In this document: one piece after another, positions 1 through 9,832 of the stretch
Numbering within the stretch: the stretch's first letter is position 1
Layout: every line of letters begins with the position of its first letter
Assembly (NCBI GenBank): GCA_004369085.1
Contig: ML210332.1
Span: 1-54,443 of the forward strand
DNA length: 54,443 bases
Source of the DNA: Coprinopsis marcescibilis
Taxonomy: Eukaryota > Basidiomycota > Agaricomycetes > Agaricales > Psathyrellaceae
Direction of reading: 5' to 3'
The notes under the pieces: model-generated
Database searches by the model: none
What the model was told of the DNA's origin: nothing
What the model saw: the letters and a program-made list of their open reading frames with translations, nothing else
Program-made: the position numbers and the translations under genes

Positions 1-1010
1 TCAGCATATTCACTTAGTCACGTATCTGACATAAGTGTAGTCAATCGTTCTAAGTTCAACAACAGCTGAGATCAACCCTCCCGGGGGGGTTTATCTCAGC
101 TGTCGCAATCGCTGCGGCCCCTTGATCAAACGCTTAGTAATGCAAAATGACCCTAGTAATGCAAAAACCACATTTTCAGCTTAGCTTTAGCTGCTGGCTC
201 CGTTGAATGTAGTGGGAACCATGTGAATGGTTCTTACTGAGCTACTTGGAAAGAAATTTTGACAATCGGTGGGTTTCTTGCGATGCTATTCTCTTATCTG
301 TTGTGAAAAATTAAGAATTTACGAGGAATTGAAAATTCCAGCTATGGAAAGTCCAGAGCCGCAATGGGGAGAGCTTTAGTATAGTTTAAGATGTTCTGTA
401 AGCTTATTTGTCACCAACCGAAAGGTACTGAAAGCTGTTTTTGAGGAGATCTGGAGGAAGAATTTCTGCGTCTCGAAAACCGTCCATGAAAATGAAACTC
501 CGCCCTTCATCGCGCCTGACGTTCGTCGGAACTCTCCGTCTGATGTGATGGCTCCTACTTCGGAGTCTGTGATGATTGGTCTCAGACTCTCAGCTTGACA
601 GCCGGTGACAAAACTTTTGCACTTCTAGGGTTTTTTGACACCCTTCGCCGGAATATTTCTGGCAGAATCCGTATCGCATGTATACTATATCTTATGGTAT
701 GACCTTACAGAAGAAAGGCAACCCTACATGCCTGCAAGGCTTGACACCTAGATTTCTCGGGATGACCCCGAAATATGGGATTTCAGAGGGATTTCGCAAA
801 ATTTTTGCAAATCCGCGTGTATGATAGTAGGTTCAATCGAAGCTTGAAGCTTGGCAAGATAAGATTATAGATATCAAAAGATCCGATACTAATGAGAAGA
901 TGTCGCAACAGTCGGAGTTAGGGGCATGTGTGTACATATAAATACACCATTGACAGGCAATGCGCCAGTCGCAAGTCCACCGGCAAGCAACTTGCAGGCA
1001 ACCACCAGGA
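1..1010. other. 5' flank without recognisable gene
   Basis: No open frame here carries a motif or continues through plausible introns. The stretch holds a 42-base palindrome at 62-103 and presumably the promoter of the palmitoyltransferase that starts at 1011. I saw no tRNA boxes. Confidence 0.5.
62..103. repeat. 42-base near-perfect palindrome
   Basis: The outer arms are ACAGCTGAGAT and its reverse complement, and the axis lies in CCCGGG at 80-85. Only two or three positions break the symmetry. It could form a hairpin or be a remnant of a small inverted-repeat element. The role is unknown. Confidence 0.7.
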
Positions 1011-2906
1011 ATGCGCCGCATCTTACAGCGTCTTGCCGTCATGGGCGTCCTCTGTTTCATATCCTTCCTAGTATACTCTGCACATCTTTATCTCTTCTGG
1101 CCCTGGTATGGACGGGAATTGTCTATCGAGCTTCTGGTGCTGCTGGTTCCGTTGAAGTGGGTGACCTTTAACCTAAGTTGAGGCATAAGTCTGGACTCCA
1201 GAGCTCACTTGATGCTTTGCGCAGCGTCTCCGTTACACTACTCTTCTACAACTACTTCCTCTGTGTAGCAACAGAGCCTGGTACTGTTCCTCAGGGATGG
1301 GTACGCCTTGATACCGTTCACTCGCTAAGCTTGGTCAACTTAATGCACCGTTTACAGAAACCAGACTCGTATTCTCAAAGTGACGGTTACGAAGGGACTA
1401 CGCTTGCTTGGACTCATCGATACTGCCAAGTATGCCATTGTTACAAGCCGCCACGAGCACATCACTGCAGGCATTGCAACCGGTGGGTTATTTGACTCGC
1501 AACTTACTAGAACTTGACGCTTCATTTCCAATTCCAGATGTGTTCTCCGAATGGGTATGCATTACACAAGTCAGTGTATTAAGTTTCAATGCGCACTGAT
1601 CGAAACTCCAGACCACCATTGCCCATGGATCAATAATTGTGTCGGATACTTCAACTATGGACATTTCATTCGCTTCCTGTTCTGGGTCGACGTGACTTGC
1701 TCCTACCATCTTGCCGTGATCTCGAAAAGATCATTGGAACTTGCAATGCAAGGGGTGCTTTGGGTCAGTTGAACACACTTCTTGATTCATTCGCAATCAA
1801 ATGTATCCTGTATTAGAACGAATCAAGTCAGGATGAGCTGATAGTCCTCGTCCTCCACTTCCTCGCTTGCGTTCTTGTCCTGTCGATTGTTGGTGGAATC
1901 AGGTCAGTGAATCTTAACCGTGTATGAACCCGCTTCCTAACTTGCAAGGTAGCTTCTACCAATTTCTCAATCTCTTTGGCAATGTCACCGCGATCGAACG
2001 CTGGGAAAAGGTCAACGTCGCAATCATGGTTCGGCAGGGGTTGATACAAGAGGCAAGTCCACCTACAATTTGTATCAACGGGCGCATCCGCATCCTTATC
2101 TAACTTGACTTTTAAACTAGGTTAAATTCCCATACGTGAGTTAGAATTCGTACGCATGCGTATACACATCAACTGAAGGACCGACTATCAAGAATCTGGG
2201 GAAACTTCGAAATATCAAAGCAATCCTGGGCCAAAGCTTCTTGTTGTGCTGTCTCCCACAGCCAATGTCTGGAAATGGCCTACAGTTTGAGTTGGCAGCC
2301 CATGCTGGTAAGTGCGAGGATTTTGAATTTGATAGGACTCGAGACCGGACGAATGACAACGCTTCTTGTAAGTCTTAATATCTTTCGAAGGTCTGAATTA
2401 CATCTGACGGTATGATATTGACTTCGAAGTGTTCGATCATCTCCGAAACTATAGCTCCATGCATGCATATGTATTTATTGAGTTTCTTTACAGACGAACG
2501 CGAAGTCTGGCCACCTCGTGAACACGATCTTCCAAGAAGTGTATCAGGCCCATCACCATCATCATCCATTCACGGAGATGAAAGACTCGATCCCTCATTG
2601 GTCCCTCCAGGGATTCGCCGTCGCCAAACCGGTAAGCTTATGCCAACGGAGGGCAGCGCTGCAGCACATGTACTGCCCCTATATCATTCTAACTTATAAA
2701 CAGGAGACTTAGGCGCGCAAAACGAGGGTGTGGACGACTGCTCTGACATAGAAAGCGTGCCATCCGAGCCTCCAAGTGGATACCCAAGCTCTCGAGTGCG
2801 AAGAAGCTTGGAGAATGACGAAGTGCGGCCACAGACGAGAGAGGAAATGCTGAGGCAGTACATGGCGGAGATTGGGAACGATCCATATCGTAACGCTCGG
2901 TCATAA
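1011..2906 (+). CDS. PFA4: DHHC palmitoyltransferase, Pfa4 type
   Basis: This is an S-acyltransferase that attaches palmitate to cysteines of client proteins. Yeast Pfa4 acts in the ER and modifies chitin synthase Chs3. The protein starts MRRILQRLAVMGVL with two membrane segments (WPWYGREL separates them). A Cys-rich block and the catalytic core follow; once spliced the core reads HCNRCVLRMDHHCPW. Next come NNCVGYFNYGHF, two further membrane segments and a TAIERWEK-like element typical of Pfa4. Exon 1 ends at 1156, exon 2 is 1225-1482, a 17-base exon lies at 1538-1554, and exon 4 begins at 1612. The 1156/1225 junction restores LVPLNVSVTLLFYNYF, which matches the family. The C-terminus is a charged tail ending at TAA 2904-2906. 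Middle exon borders between about 1735 and 2700 are not all fixed. Confidence 0.9.
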
Positions 2907-3067
2907 GTTACTGTTACCTGTATATACTATATGACATCATATTATGCAGCATCGAAGGAATAAACAATTTCAGAGGAAAGATACTAGCATCCTGTATCTA
3001 CATTCAGACTAGCATATATGTGAAACGACGTTACAGATACTACAAAACACCCTATAATCCTACGTCG

Positions 3068-4374
3068 TTAGTCGTAACGCGGCCTATTTCCGCTTGACTC
3101 TACATCATCCTTATTTACCTGAACTCTGGTACAGGTAACCGCTGCCCAAAGATGCCAGAAAAATCTTTTCAGATGGTAGACAGCGGCAGTACCATTACCG
3201 ACACTTGGAGGGCTGACACGCTCGCTATACAGCCCCTGTCGCTCTTGTTGGGAGACTGACTTGTTGCCCCCGTCAACTGAAACATCTTGATGATGCTCCG
3301 CCTCCGTCTCAGCCACTATGGATGATGTAGCGAGGTCACTGCGATACTTCAAGGCCACCGGTGAGGTGTCCTGTCTATGCGCCGGGTCGGATAGGAGCAT
3401 CTCGTGGGTACCTTGGGGATCTTGATATGTCGCTTCTGCTCTCGCTGTGCCCGGACCAATGATACCACTGTGACCGTCGACGACCCGAGCACTTCCAGTT
3501 TTAGGCGGGTCTGGGGGTACCTCAAGTTGGAGGGCCGAAAGAATTTCGTTGTGGCTGGGTAGTGCGATCTTGTGGCTGAGTCCTTTGCAGAAGTTCTTGA
3601 TCAGCGTTCCAATTTTTTCCAGCGATTCATCGTATTCCTCGTCAAACATATATCCACCATCCTTCAATGGCTTTCCGCGCGTCGAGGTGATGCATGCATG
3701 ACCCCCGAATCGCATCCTGTACTCTTTGAAGTCGTCCGCGTTCTCCTTCCACCAGTTATCCATGTCGGGCATCTCATTCTCCAAACCCGTCACCGCCACC
3801 ACAATTGGAACGTTTGATTTGCAGAGGCGGGTATAGAAAAGGTCGTAGTTGTCCTTGACGACTTGGCGGAAACGCTTCCCGCGGATGCAGTAAACGAGGA
3901 GGTGGACCCGACCATCGAGCTTCTCGAACAGCTCAACGAGGTTCAGGATCGCTTGCTGAGGGTCGACGGTGCCTCGAAGGCCTTCGTTTAGGCCGGCCGT
4001 GTCCCAAAGCATGTACTTCTGGCCGTCGATGACGGCTTCATAGCCTTGGCTCGAAAAGGTGCAGCCTACGGCGCCGCTGGAGACAGGGGCTTGGTCTCTG
4101 GCCGCCTCTCCGCGGATCATATTGATGACGGAGCTCTTCCCGACTCCTGTCTCTCCGAAGATGATAACGTTCCGGGTTTGCGCAGCGGGATTGTGGCTTA
4201 AAGCGGCTGTCTCGGAAGCTTTCGAAGGAGAGCTGCGATGTGCACCTTCTACAGTGTGATTACCATTGGAAGATACTCCATTCCTGATCGAGTCATGGTC
4301 AGAACCTCTGATATTATTGCAACTTTGCGCAGCGGCGCTGCTACACACCTGGAAGTGAGATTTGACTCATTCAT
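3068..4374 (-). CDS. AIG1/septin-like GTPase, long type (copy L1)
   Basis: This is a P-loop GTPase of the TRAFAC class. Exon 1 (4374-4349) encodes MNESNLTS, a 65-base intron follows (4348-4284), and exon 2 starts at 4283 with NGVSSNG. The same intron sits at the same place in the paralogue at 22645-23914. The N-terminus is a Ser-rich linker of about 50 residues. The G domain carries G1 GETGVGKSS, a G2 threonine in VGCTFSS, G3 WDTAGLNEG, G4-like VTGLENE and G5-like CITSTRG. A polar tail of about 170 residues ends NRPRYD. The G4 position has T-x-L-E instead of the usual [NT]KxD, as also happens in relatives of Toc and IAN GTPases. The open frame can be extended from a GTG at 4348, but that triplet is the splice donor. 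The cellular function is unknown. Confidence 0.85.
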
Positions 4375-5361
4375 TGTAGAATCCACAGCTTGAATCGGCG
4401 GTCTTGCGTTTTCAATTCAAGTTCCAAGAAAAGTGTACTTGCGGCGAAATAATTGTACGTTGGAAGCGGAGGTAGAATGTGGTATGGTGCGGCGGGAGAT
4501 CCTGGAGCTGTACTGGCTCTTATTCCCTTCGCCCACCACGCAACCACCACGTTTTCAAGAAACGGTATTGGCCAGACAACATGCTTGAGACGCATGTATG
4601 ATCTCGTGGTTCTTTATATTAGCGCCCGTGGATCAATATAACTTCTTTGGGACTGCGTATCATTAACGGCAGCAGGTTGGAACTTGGTCTTCATTTATTC
4701 TTGAACCATCGTGTTACCGATACTTCTTGATGGCAATAAGGGTCTATATTTCGCTCAGCTGTGGAAATCCTTGTCCTTGAACAGAAGGAAGGTGAAAGAT
4801 CTTCTCAATTTCATTTTGCGCATCTTACCACTGAGGCACGTGTCTTCAATAATGTGGATGGATATCACAATCGTATGTCGTGATGAAAGAAGCTGCTGCG
4901 AAGAACGTCCTTGCTGCTGCGCAAATTGATATACCTCAACCTTCGTGACGTCTGGTAGCGTCTGGTTGATACAAAACTATTACAGGACTTCTTGACTGTA
5001 CGCCGCCGCCGCTAAATCTTCAAACGTAGTACTAGTGCACCTGAATTTATTTATTTATACTTTATTTTATCACAGCCTCCTTACCAAAGGTGCACTAAAA
5101 AGAGACTCGTGGCGACTACACACGGTGGCGACTACACATGGGGCTGGACACGCTGGTAAATGATATTCACGAGTGAATATCTTGTGATTCAATCATATTT
5201 CTAGATAGCTGTAGGCAAATGAAATCGATTCTATACACATATACTGAACAGTGGAGGCCCCGCATTTTTGACTCTTAGCCAGAGCATGAGTCACCCTAAT
5301 AATTATTCAGCGCATATATGTACCTGAATTGTGTCAAAAAATGCTTGGTCCCGGGAGACGC
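4375..5361. other. Intergenic stretch upstream of L1
   Basis: No gene was recognised. It holds the L1 promoter region, an AT-rich run near 5045-5075, a short direct repeat (TGGCGACTACACA) near 5110-5140, and a 9-base inverted repeat GATATTCAC/GTGAATATC at 5162-5181 with a 2-base loop. Confidence 0.5.
4513..4569 (-). promoter_or_regulatory. Promoter block shared by long-type GTPase genes
   Basis: Read on the minus strand, this block holds TACCGTTTCTTGAAAAC followed by AATAAGAGCCAGTA. Close matches lie about 165-180 bases upstream of the other long gene (22464-22510), and again at 7711-7750 where no long gene remains. Promoter function is inferred from conservation and position. Confidence 0.5.
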
Positions 5362-6167
5362 TCAGTTCCTTTCCAGGGCGCCGACCAAATTAGTCGCTTC
5401 TTCCTCTGAAACCCCCCAGCGAGTAGCCAATGCTCCAATCCCACGGCCTGCAACACGGCGCGTCTCCTCCCTGACATGCGTCACATTCCCCCAGCAGTTT
5501 GTCTCGGCCACACGAGTGATAGTCGTGTTGAACCACTCGACTGGTGAAACCCTCCAAGGGTCACGGGAATATGCGTTGATGATGAGCTCGCGAGCCTTCT
5601 GTTGGGAGACGGCGTACTCCTCATCGAACTGGTAGCCACCCCTCTTGAATTTTCCCTTGACCGTGGTGATGCATGCTACACCAGTGGGGTGGTTCGCAGT
5701 GGTCGGCTCTATCCCGTAACCATGCACGCTGCCCTGGTTTCTGGCCCACCAATCATCCATCGAGTTTTCTTCCGGTTCGAGATGGGTGATAATAACCACG
5801 GCAGGGACGCCCTTCTGGCAGATAATGTCCCAGAAGAGCTTCCAGTTATTTCCGCTGCGGTGTTGTCTCGAGTAGCCCGCATGCAGAATACCAGGAGGCT
5901 TACGCCGCCTTCCAAGTTCTTGAGCAGGTTATATAGATTGGCGACTGCCTTGATGTCAGGGACCGTGCCCTTGTCGCCTTCGTTGAGGCCAGCCGTGTCC
6001 CAGAGGGTAAGAGAGTGGCCAAACACGTTGGTTAGATAGGGCTTGGCATGGAGGGTATAACCCTTGGCAGCGCTGGAGATACCCGCCTCCGGTTGCCCCA
6101 AGATCAGGTTGATAACCGAGCTCTTTCCGACGCCGCTCTCTCCAAAAATGACGATGTTGTTTGGCAT
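5362..6167 (-). pseudogene. AIG1/septin-like GTPase, short type, frameshifted (copy S1)
   Basis: The gene starts MPNNIVIFGESGVGKSS at 6167 and runs through G3 WDTAGLNEG to FCMRATR. About 100 codons in, the frame breaks. The second half (ITHLEPE, DDWWARN, CITTVKGK, ending ALERN) continues in another frame to 5362. Aligned with the intact copy at 9833, one base is missing around 5848-5854, where GAGAAGAAC has become GAAATAAC. The break lies between G3 and G4, so the unspliced product would lack the base-specificity motif. G2 is also altered, with GYTL in place of GCTL. No canonical intron repairs the frame. It may be a pseudogene or a sequencing error. The remaining reading is well preserved, so any loss is recent. 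Confidence 0.8.
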
Positions 6168-6470
6168 GTTACTAAGTGTCTAGACTATACGTTGAGTGGA
6201 CCGTCTTTGAGCCGGTAAACATGAACTATTCACTTACACAGATGAGGTCGTGGTGCTGAAGATGGGACAGAGCTTGTCGAGTTCGGACAGCGTCGAGTCT
6301 CTTTGCGTTACTTCAACTCAAGTAGAAGTAGCTAACCCTGCCCTTTGTCTGATGCACGTGTCAGGAATATGCACGCATGCAGCTGGCTTGAGGCGTTTCA
6401 ACTAATGTGATTTCGTACGCCTATGTGACTGTGCATGTCCCAAATCTCATGTCTTCTCGAGCTGTGGAAC
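6168..6470 (-). promoter_or_regulatory. Shared promoter and leader of short-type GTPases (S1)
   Basis: On the minus strand it contains a GAGCTGTGGAACG-like block near 6460, CACGTG near 6355, CTACTTGAGTTGAA at 6325-6312, a GTAAGT donor near 6237 and an acceptor CACTTAG just before the ATG. The same order is present at the other three short genes. A 5' UTR intron is inferred. Confidence 0.6.
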
Positions 6471-6783
6471 GTAGCAAGTTCAAAACATATCACGCCACCT
6501 AATGATAGGCCAGAGGTCACTTTCACACCTTCCAGGCAAGCTCACCCAATCATGAGACACTTAAGATGAAAAAAAGAAGCCCTCATATGGAGTCACACTG
6601 TCGTTCGATTCAGCGATAAGGACATCCGCAGCTGAGCGAAGAATAGAACTCTCGTGAAGCCTTCCTTATGCTACTTACTGAGCATTGTGTGGACATACCA
6701 AAGTTCCAAGGAAGCCAACAAGTGCTGCGTTCAATATGATCTCAGCCCCGATTGAGTCGTGATGGTCGACGGGCTCTAAGATA

Positions 6784-6792
6784 GATTAGCAT
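6784..6792. repeat. 9-bp target site duplication, left
   Basis: GATTAGCAT lies directly outside the left end of the transposon and is repeated exactly at 7664-7672. Confidence 0.85.
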
Positions 6793-7001
6793 CAGGCTCC
6801 TAAACCAGCCACTCTTCTCGCAGCTTCACAGTCACTATAACAGTACAATGAGATATATTTGTTTTATGTTTGACCCTGTTGATTGATCGCGATTGGGACA
6901 AATAAGACTTTCGTGTTCAGCAGCTCGATAGAGCGGCTGGCAACACTGTAGTATCGGAACGTTCCGAACAATTGATTGACCCTATGCTAGGGTTCCAAAA
7001 A
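6793..7001. repeat. MULE left terminal inverted repeat (209 bp)
   Basis: It is the reverse complement of 7455-7663 with no mismatch seen by eye. It includes the palindrome GGAACGTTCC near 6957-6966. Confidence 0.85.
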
Positions 7002-7454
7002 CGCGGATGTCACAGTGTGACAATGCTCACGTGCTCACGTATCGCTAATTAGTCGGTTTGTTCAAGGAGAAGCTTCGGCTTGTTTCTTGTGCTTTGAATA
7101 AGAAAATGACATCATATGCCCTTTTCGCCATGTTCTAACAATTGTGTTAGAGGTACAATACTGTATAGAGCATGGAGATTCGCCTTGAAGGCTCGACTTG
7201 TTTGCAGGCTCGTCTTGTTTGCGAACAGGGGACAACGTCTTCACCCTTGCACAAGGCTATAGCAGCCTCCATCTGCCAGGAACATACTCATTTGTCGAAA
7301 ACTGACTGGACAAGCTGGCGTATCTTCTCTGCCCGCGCCATTTCAATGATTGGCGAGAGATAGCCTCCTTCCATGAAGAGATAAGGTTTTTTTTCAAAGA
7401 TGGGTCCGCGACACGACGCGCATAAGTTCTCCTTCAAGACTGTCACGCATTCCA

Positions 7455-7663
7455 TTTTTGGAACCCTAGCATAGGGTCAATCAATTGTTCGGAACGTTCC
7501 GATACTACAGTGTTGCCAGCCGCTCTATCGAGCTGCTGAACACGAAAGTCTTATTTGTCCCAATCGCGATCAATCAACAGGGTCAAACATAAAACAAATA
7601 TATCTCATTGTACTGTTATAGTGACTGTGAAGCTGCGAGAAGAGTGGCTGGTTTAGGAGCCTG
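7455..7663. repeat. MULE right terminal inverted repeat (209 bp)
   Basis: This is the partner of the left arm. Identity stops exactly at a run of five T (complement AAAAA at 6997-7001), after which the two sides differ. Confidence 0.85.
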
Positions 7664-7672
7664 GATTAGCAT
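7664..7672. repeat. 9-bp target site duplication, right
   Basis: An exact copy of GATTAGCAT, which is also at 6784-6792. Confidence 0.85.
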
Positions 7673-7790
7673 GAGATCGGCCATGCATCCATAGTATGTT
7701 CCCTCACCCATACCATTTCTTGAAAACCGCGAGGTGAACCATAAGAGCCAGTGGAGCTTGAGGATGTTCCGATAGACGACATTTATCCTT
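7673..7790 (+). promoter_or_regulatory. Orphan promoter of a lost long-type GTPase gene
   Basis: Positions 7711-7750 (TACCATTTCTTGAAAACC then CATAAGAGCCAGTGG) match the block found upstream of both existing long genes. The similarity to 22430-22545 continues to about 7780. At the right locus this block is followed by the long gene; here only a short-type gene follows. It is therefore read as a relic. Confidence 0.55.
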
Positions 7791-7833
7791 CCGCTTCAGA
7801 CATACACATTTATCCTTCCGCTTCAGACATACA
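7780..7833. repeat. Tandem duplication, two 27-bp units
   Basis: Two identical 27-base units lie head to tail, at 7780-7806 and 7807-7833. Each contains TTATCCTTCCGCTTCAGAC. They mark the point where similarity to the right GTPase locus ends. Confidence 0.85.
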
Positions 7834-7989
7834 AATAATTCCGCAAAAAGTACGTCCGAGCGCCAGACTACCGTGGCACACAGTGCGGAACTGGAATAAA
7901 GGTTCCACATTTTTATTGAGGGAGATGATTATGAATGTAATCGATCACCTGAGTGAGTGGTTTAAACGCGTCGAGAGCAAGGCAGCTGT

Positions 7990-8177
7990 ATGTTGCAGAC
8001 ACCCTGTATGGCACATGTAACAGGAGAACGGGGCGAAGGGGTTATTTAAGTTGAGACGGCGCAGAAGGCCTCGCTATTGTCCGACTCCAGTCTCTACTCC
8101 CACCGTGACCACCTCTGTGTACATCCTCGCTACCATTGATTAACGATCTGATTAACCACACATTATCGGCATTCGGT
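7990..8177 (+). promoter_or_regulatory. Shared promoter and leader of short-type GTPases (S2)
   Basis: It has TTATTTAAGTTGAG at 8042-8055 and the ACCACCTCTGTGTA donor region near 8110-8122. The acceptor that is CATTCAG or CTTTCAG in paralogues reads CATTCGG here. No AG dinucleotide is present between the donor and the ATG at 8178, so the leader intron seems to have lost its 3' splice site. Confidence 0.55.
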
Positions 8178-8939
8178 ATGCCCAACATCGTTCTATTTGG
8201 CGAGTGCGGCTCCGGAAAGAGCTCTATAATCAATTTGATCTTGGGGCACCACAAGGCGGAAATCTCCAATTCTACCAGGGGCTGTACCTTCCGTGCCACT
8301 CCCTACAGCGTCAACGTCTCTGGCTACTCCCTTACCCTCTGGGACACCCCTGGCCTCAACGAAGGCAACGAAGGCACGCTCACTCATATCGAGGCAGTTG
8401 CCAATATTTATGGCTTGCTCAAGAGCTTGGAGGACGGTGTATCCCTCCTGGTCTTCTGCATGCGGGGCCCTCGAATCAGAGACGCAGCTCAAAAGGACTG
8501 GAAGCTCTTCCGGGAGATTATCTGCAAGAAGCGTGTCCCTGTCGTCGTCATCATCACCCATCTCGAGTGGGAGCATTACTCGATGGAGGATTGGTGGACC
8601 AGGAACGAGAAGACTTTCCGCGCTTACGAAATGAACCCGACTACCGATTATCACCCAACAGGCGTCGCATGCATCACTACTATCAAGGGAAAACTCAGGA
8701 AGCATGGATACGAATACCAGGAGGAGTACGACGAATCCCAGAAGAAGGCTCGCGAGCTTATTTCACAGACCCATCTGCGAGTCCCTTGGAGGGTTCATCC
8801 GGTCGAATGGTTCAGGACGATCACTTGTGGGCAGAATACCCACCGTGTTTCTGGTCGTGGGATTCACGAATTGGCTAGTCGTTGGGGAATCTCAGAGGCG
8901 GAAGCTATTACTTTGGCCGATGCCCTGGAAGGTAGATGA
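8178..8939 (+). CDS. AIG1/septin-like GTPase, short type (copy S2)
   Basis: This is a single-exon GTPase of 253 residues, starting MPNIVLFGECGSGKSS. The frame is open upstream to 8136, but only from a TTG, so the ATG at 8178 is chosen; it matches the start of all paralogues. G1 is GECGSGKSS, G2 RGCTF, G3 WDTPGLNEG, G4-like ITHLEWE and G5-like CITTIKGK. After G4 comes the family block MEDWWTRNE. The C-terminal part holds PWRVHPVEWF and ends SEAEAITLADALEGR. About 13 residues present in the paralogues (around a DCWGNVT block) are missing before GRGIHEL. The gene and its flanks are a tandem duplicate of the next gene. The product is probably cytosolic, since no signal or membrane segment is seen. 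Its role is unknown. Confidence 0.85.
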   Translation: MPNIVLFGECGSGKSSIINLILGHHKAEISNSTRGCTFRATPYSVNVSGYSLTLWDTPGLNEGNEGTLTHIEAVANIYGLLKSLEDGVSLLVFCMRGPRIRDAAQKDWKLFREIICKKRVPVVVIITHLEWEHYSMEDWWTRNEKTFRAYEMNPTTDYHPTGVACITTIKGKLRKHGYEYQEEYDESQKKARELISQTHLRVPWRVHPVEWFRTITCGQNTHRVSGRGIHELASRWGISEAEAITLADALEGR

Positions 8940-9539
8940 GCACCAACACCAAACACATTTATTGACACGATTTAGAATTCATACGAATTCATACGAACGC
9001 AGATTCATGTTTGACTAGTCATGACTACTACTTCTACTACATGCCTCGTACTCTTCATACTATTACTTACTCAGAGTCCTGATTCCTGTCATCGTTGCCA
9101 ATGGCATGGGCTGACACTATCTGTTTTAAGAAATGTGGAGCCAGCTTATTCAAGCTGTGCGCCGACTGTTGATAATTAATTGTTTCCACTACATCACAGA
9201 GTTTGAGAGTTAAAGCTATATTCTACTTCAAGTTCAACGCCGCTGCTAAATCTTCCAGTTGCTAGGTAGTATACCTAAATGCACGGACGGTGACGATGTT
9301 CTCCTCTTCTCCATTGACCTTTTCGTATCATTAACTGAGATGAAACCCGTCGTTCGAAGCTTGCAGGAAGTGCAACAACCGTTATGGTTCTCGTGGCAAA
9401 TGGATTTGCCGTCATGAAGCGCGCAGTTCCAACTTCCTGACGATATGGTATCCTCAATGACCAATCACAAACCCTGATAGTATTGTTGACCACTGACACG
9501 GAGGCACCTCACCTCTTCGTGGTCACAAACGTTTCCTTC

Positions 9540-9832
9540 TACATGTTGGAAGTTGGTGAGCTGCGTTCCGCAGCTCGAGAAGGCACGAGATTTAGGCCAT
9601 GCGCAGTCGCAGAATACATTGCTTCGGAAGCAAGGCCACTGCATGTTTCCGTCACATGAATGTGCACGGGGCAAAGGGGATGGCTATTTGAGTTGAACCG
9701 AGGCAGAAGGGTTCAACACTGTTCGAACTCGACATTTTCTCTGCTATCTCCAACTCCGGGACCACCTCTGTGTGAGTGTCGAGCTCAGAACTGACGCTTA
9801 CCGCTATTAGATGTTTATCCAAGACTTTCAGT
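9540..9832 (+). promoter_or_regulatory. Shared promoter and leader of short-type GTPases (S3)
   Basis: It contains GAGCTGCGTTCCGCAGCTCGAG near 9560, a GCGCAGTCGCAG block, CTATTTGAGTTGAA at 9684-9697, a GTGAGT donor at 9772 and the acceptor CTTTCAG two bases before the ATG. Order and spacing match the other short genes. Confidence 0.6.

Larger units (their letters stand above)
6793..7663. mobile_element. Non-autonomous Mutator-like (MULE) transposon, 871 bp
   Basis: The element begins CAGGCTCC and ends GGAGCCTG. Its 209-base terminal inverted repeats (6793-7001 and 7455-7663) look identical base for base by eye, and it is flanked by a 9-bp duplication GATTAGCAT. Long inverted repeats with a 9-bp target duplication are typical of Mutator-like elements. 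The 453-base centre has no transposase frame, so it would have to be moved by a transposase encoded elsewhere. Identical arms and an intact duplication point to a recent insertion. It sits in the former promoter region between GTPase genes S1 and S2. Confidence 0.88.

Noticed and set aside
926..1171. An open frame overlapping the first exon of the palmitoyltransferase
   Set aside because: The adjacent frame gives the membrane segments of Pfa4 and joins the next exon in phase.
6793..7663. Reading the large inverted repeat as a hairpin RNA gene
   Set aside because: The exact 9-bp flanking duplication and matching ends explain it better as a transposon.
8193..8878. Long open frames on both strands overlapping GTPase S2 (8193-8705 minus, 8204-8878 plus)
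   Set aside because: They are shadows of the GTPase codons. They are Arg/Ser-rich, carry no motif, and their counterparts in paralogues are equally motif-free.
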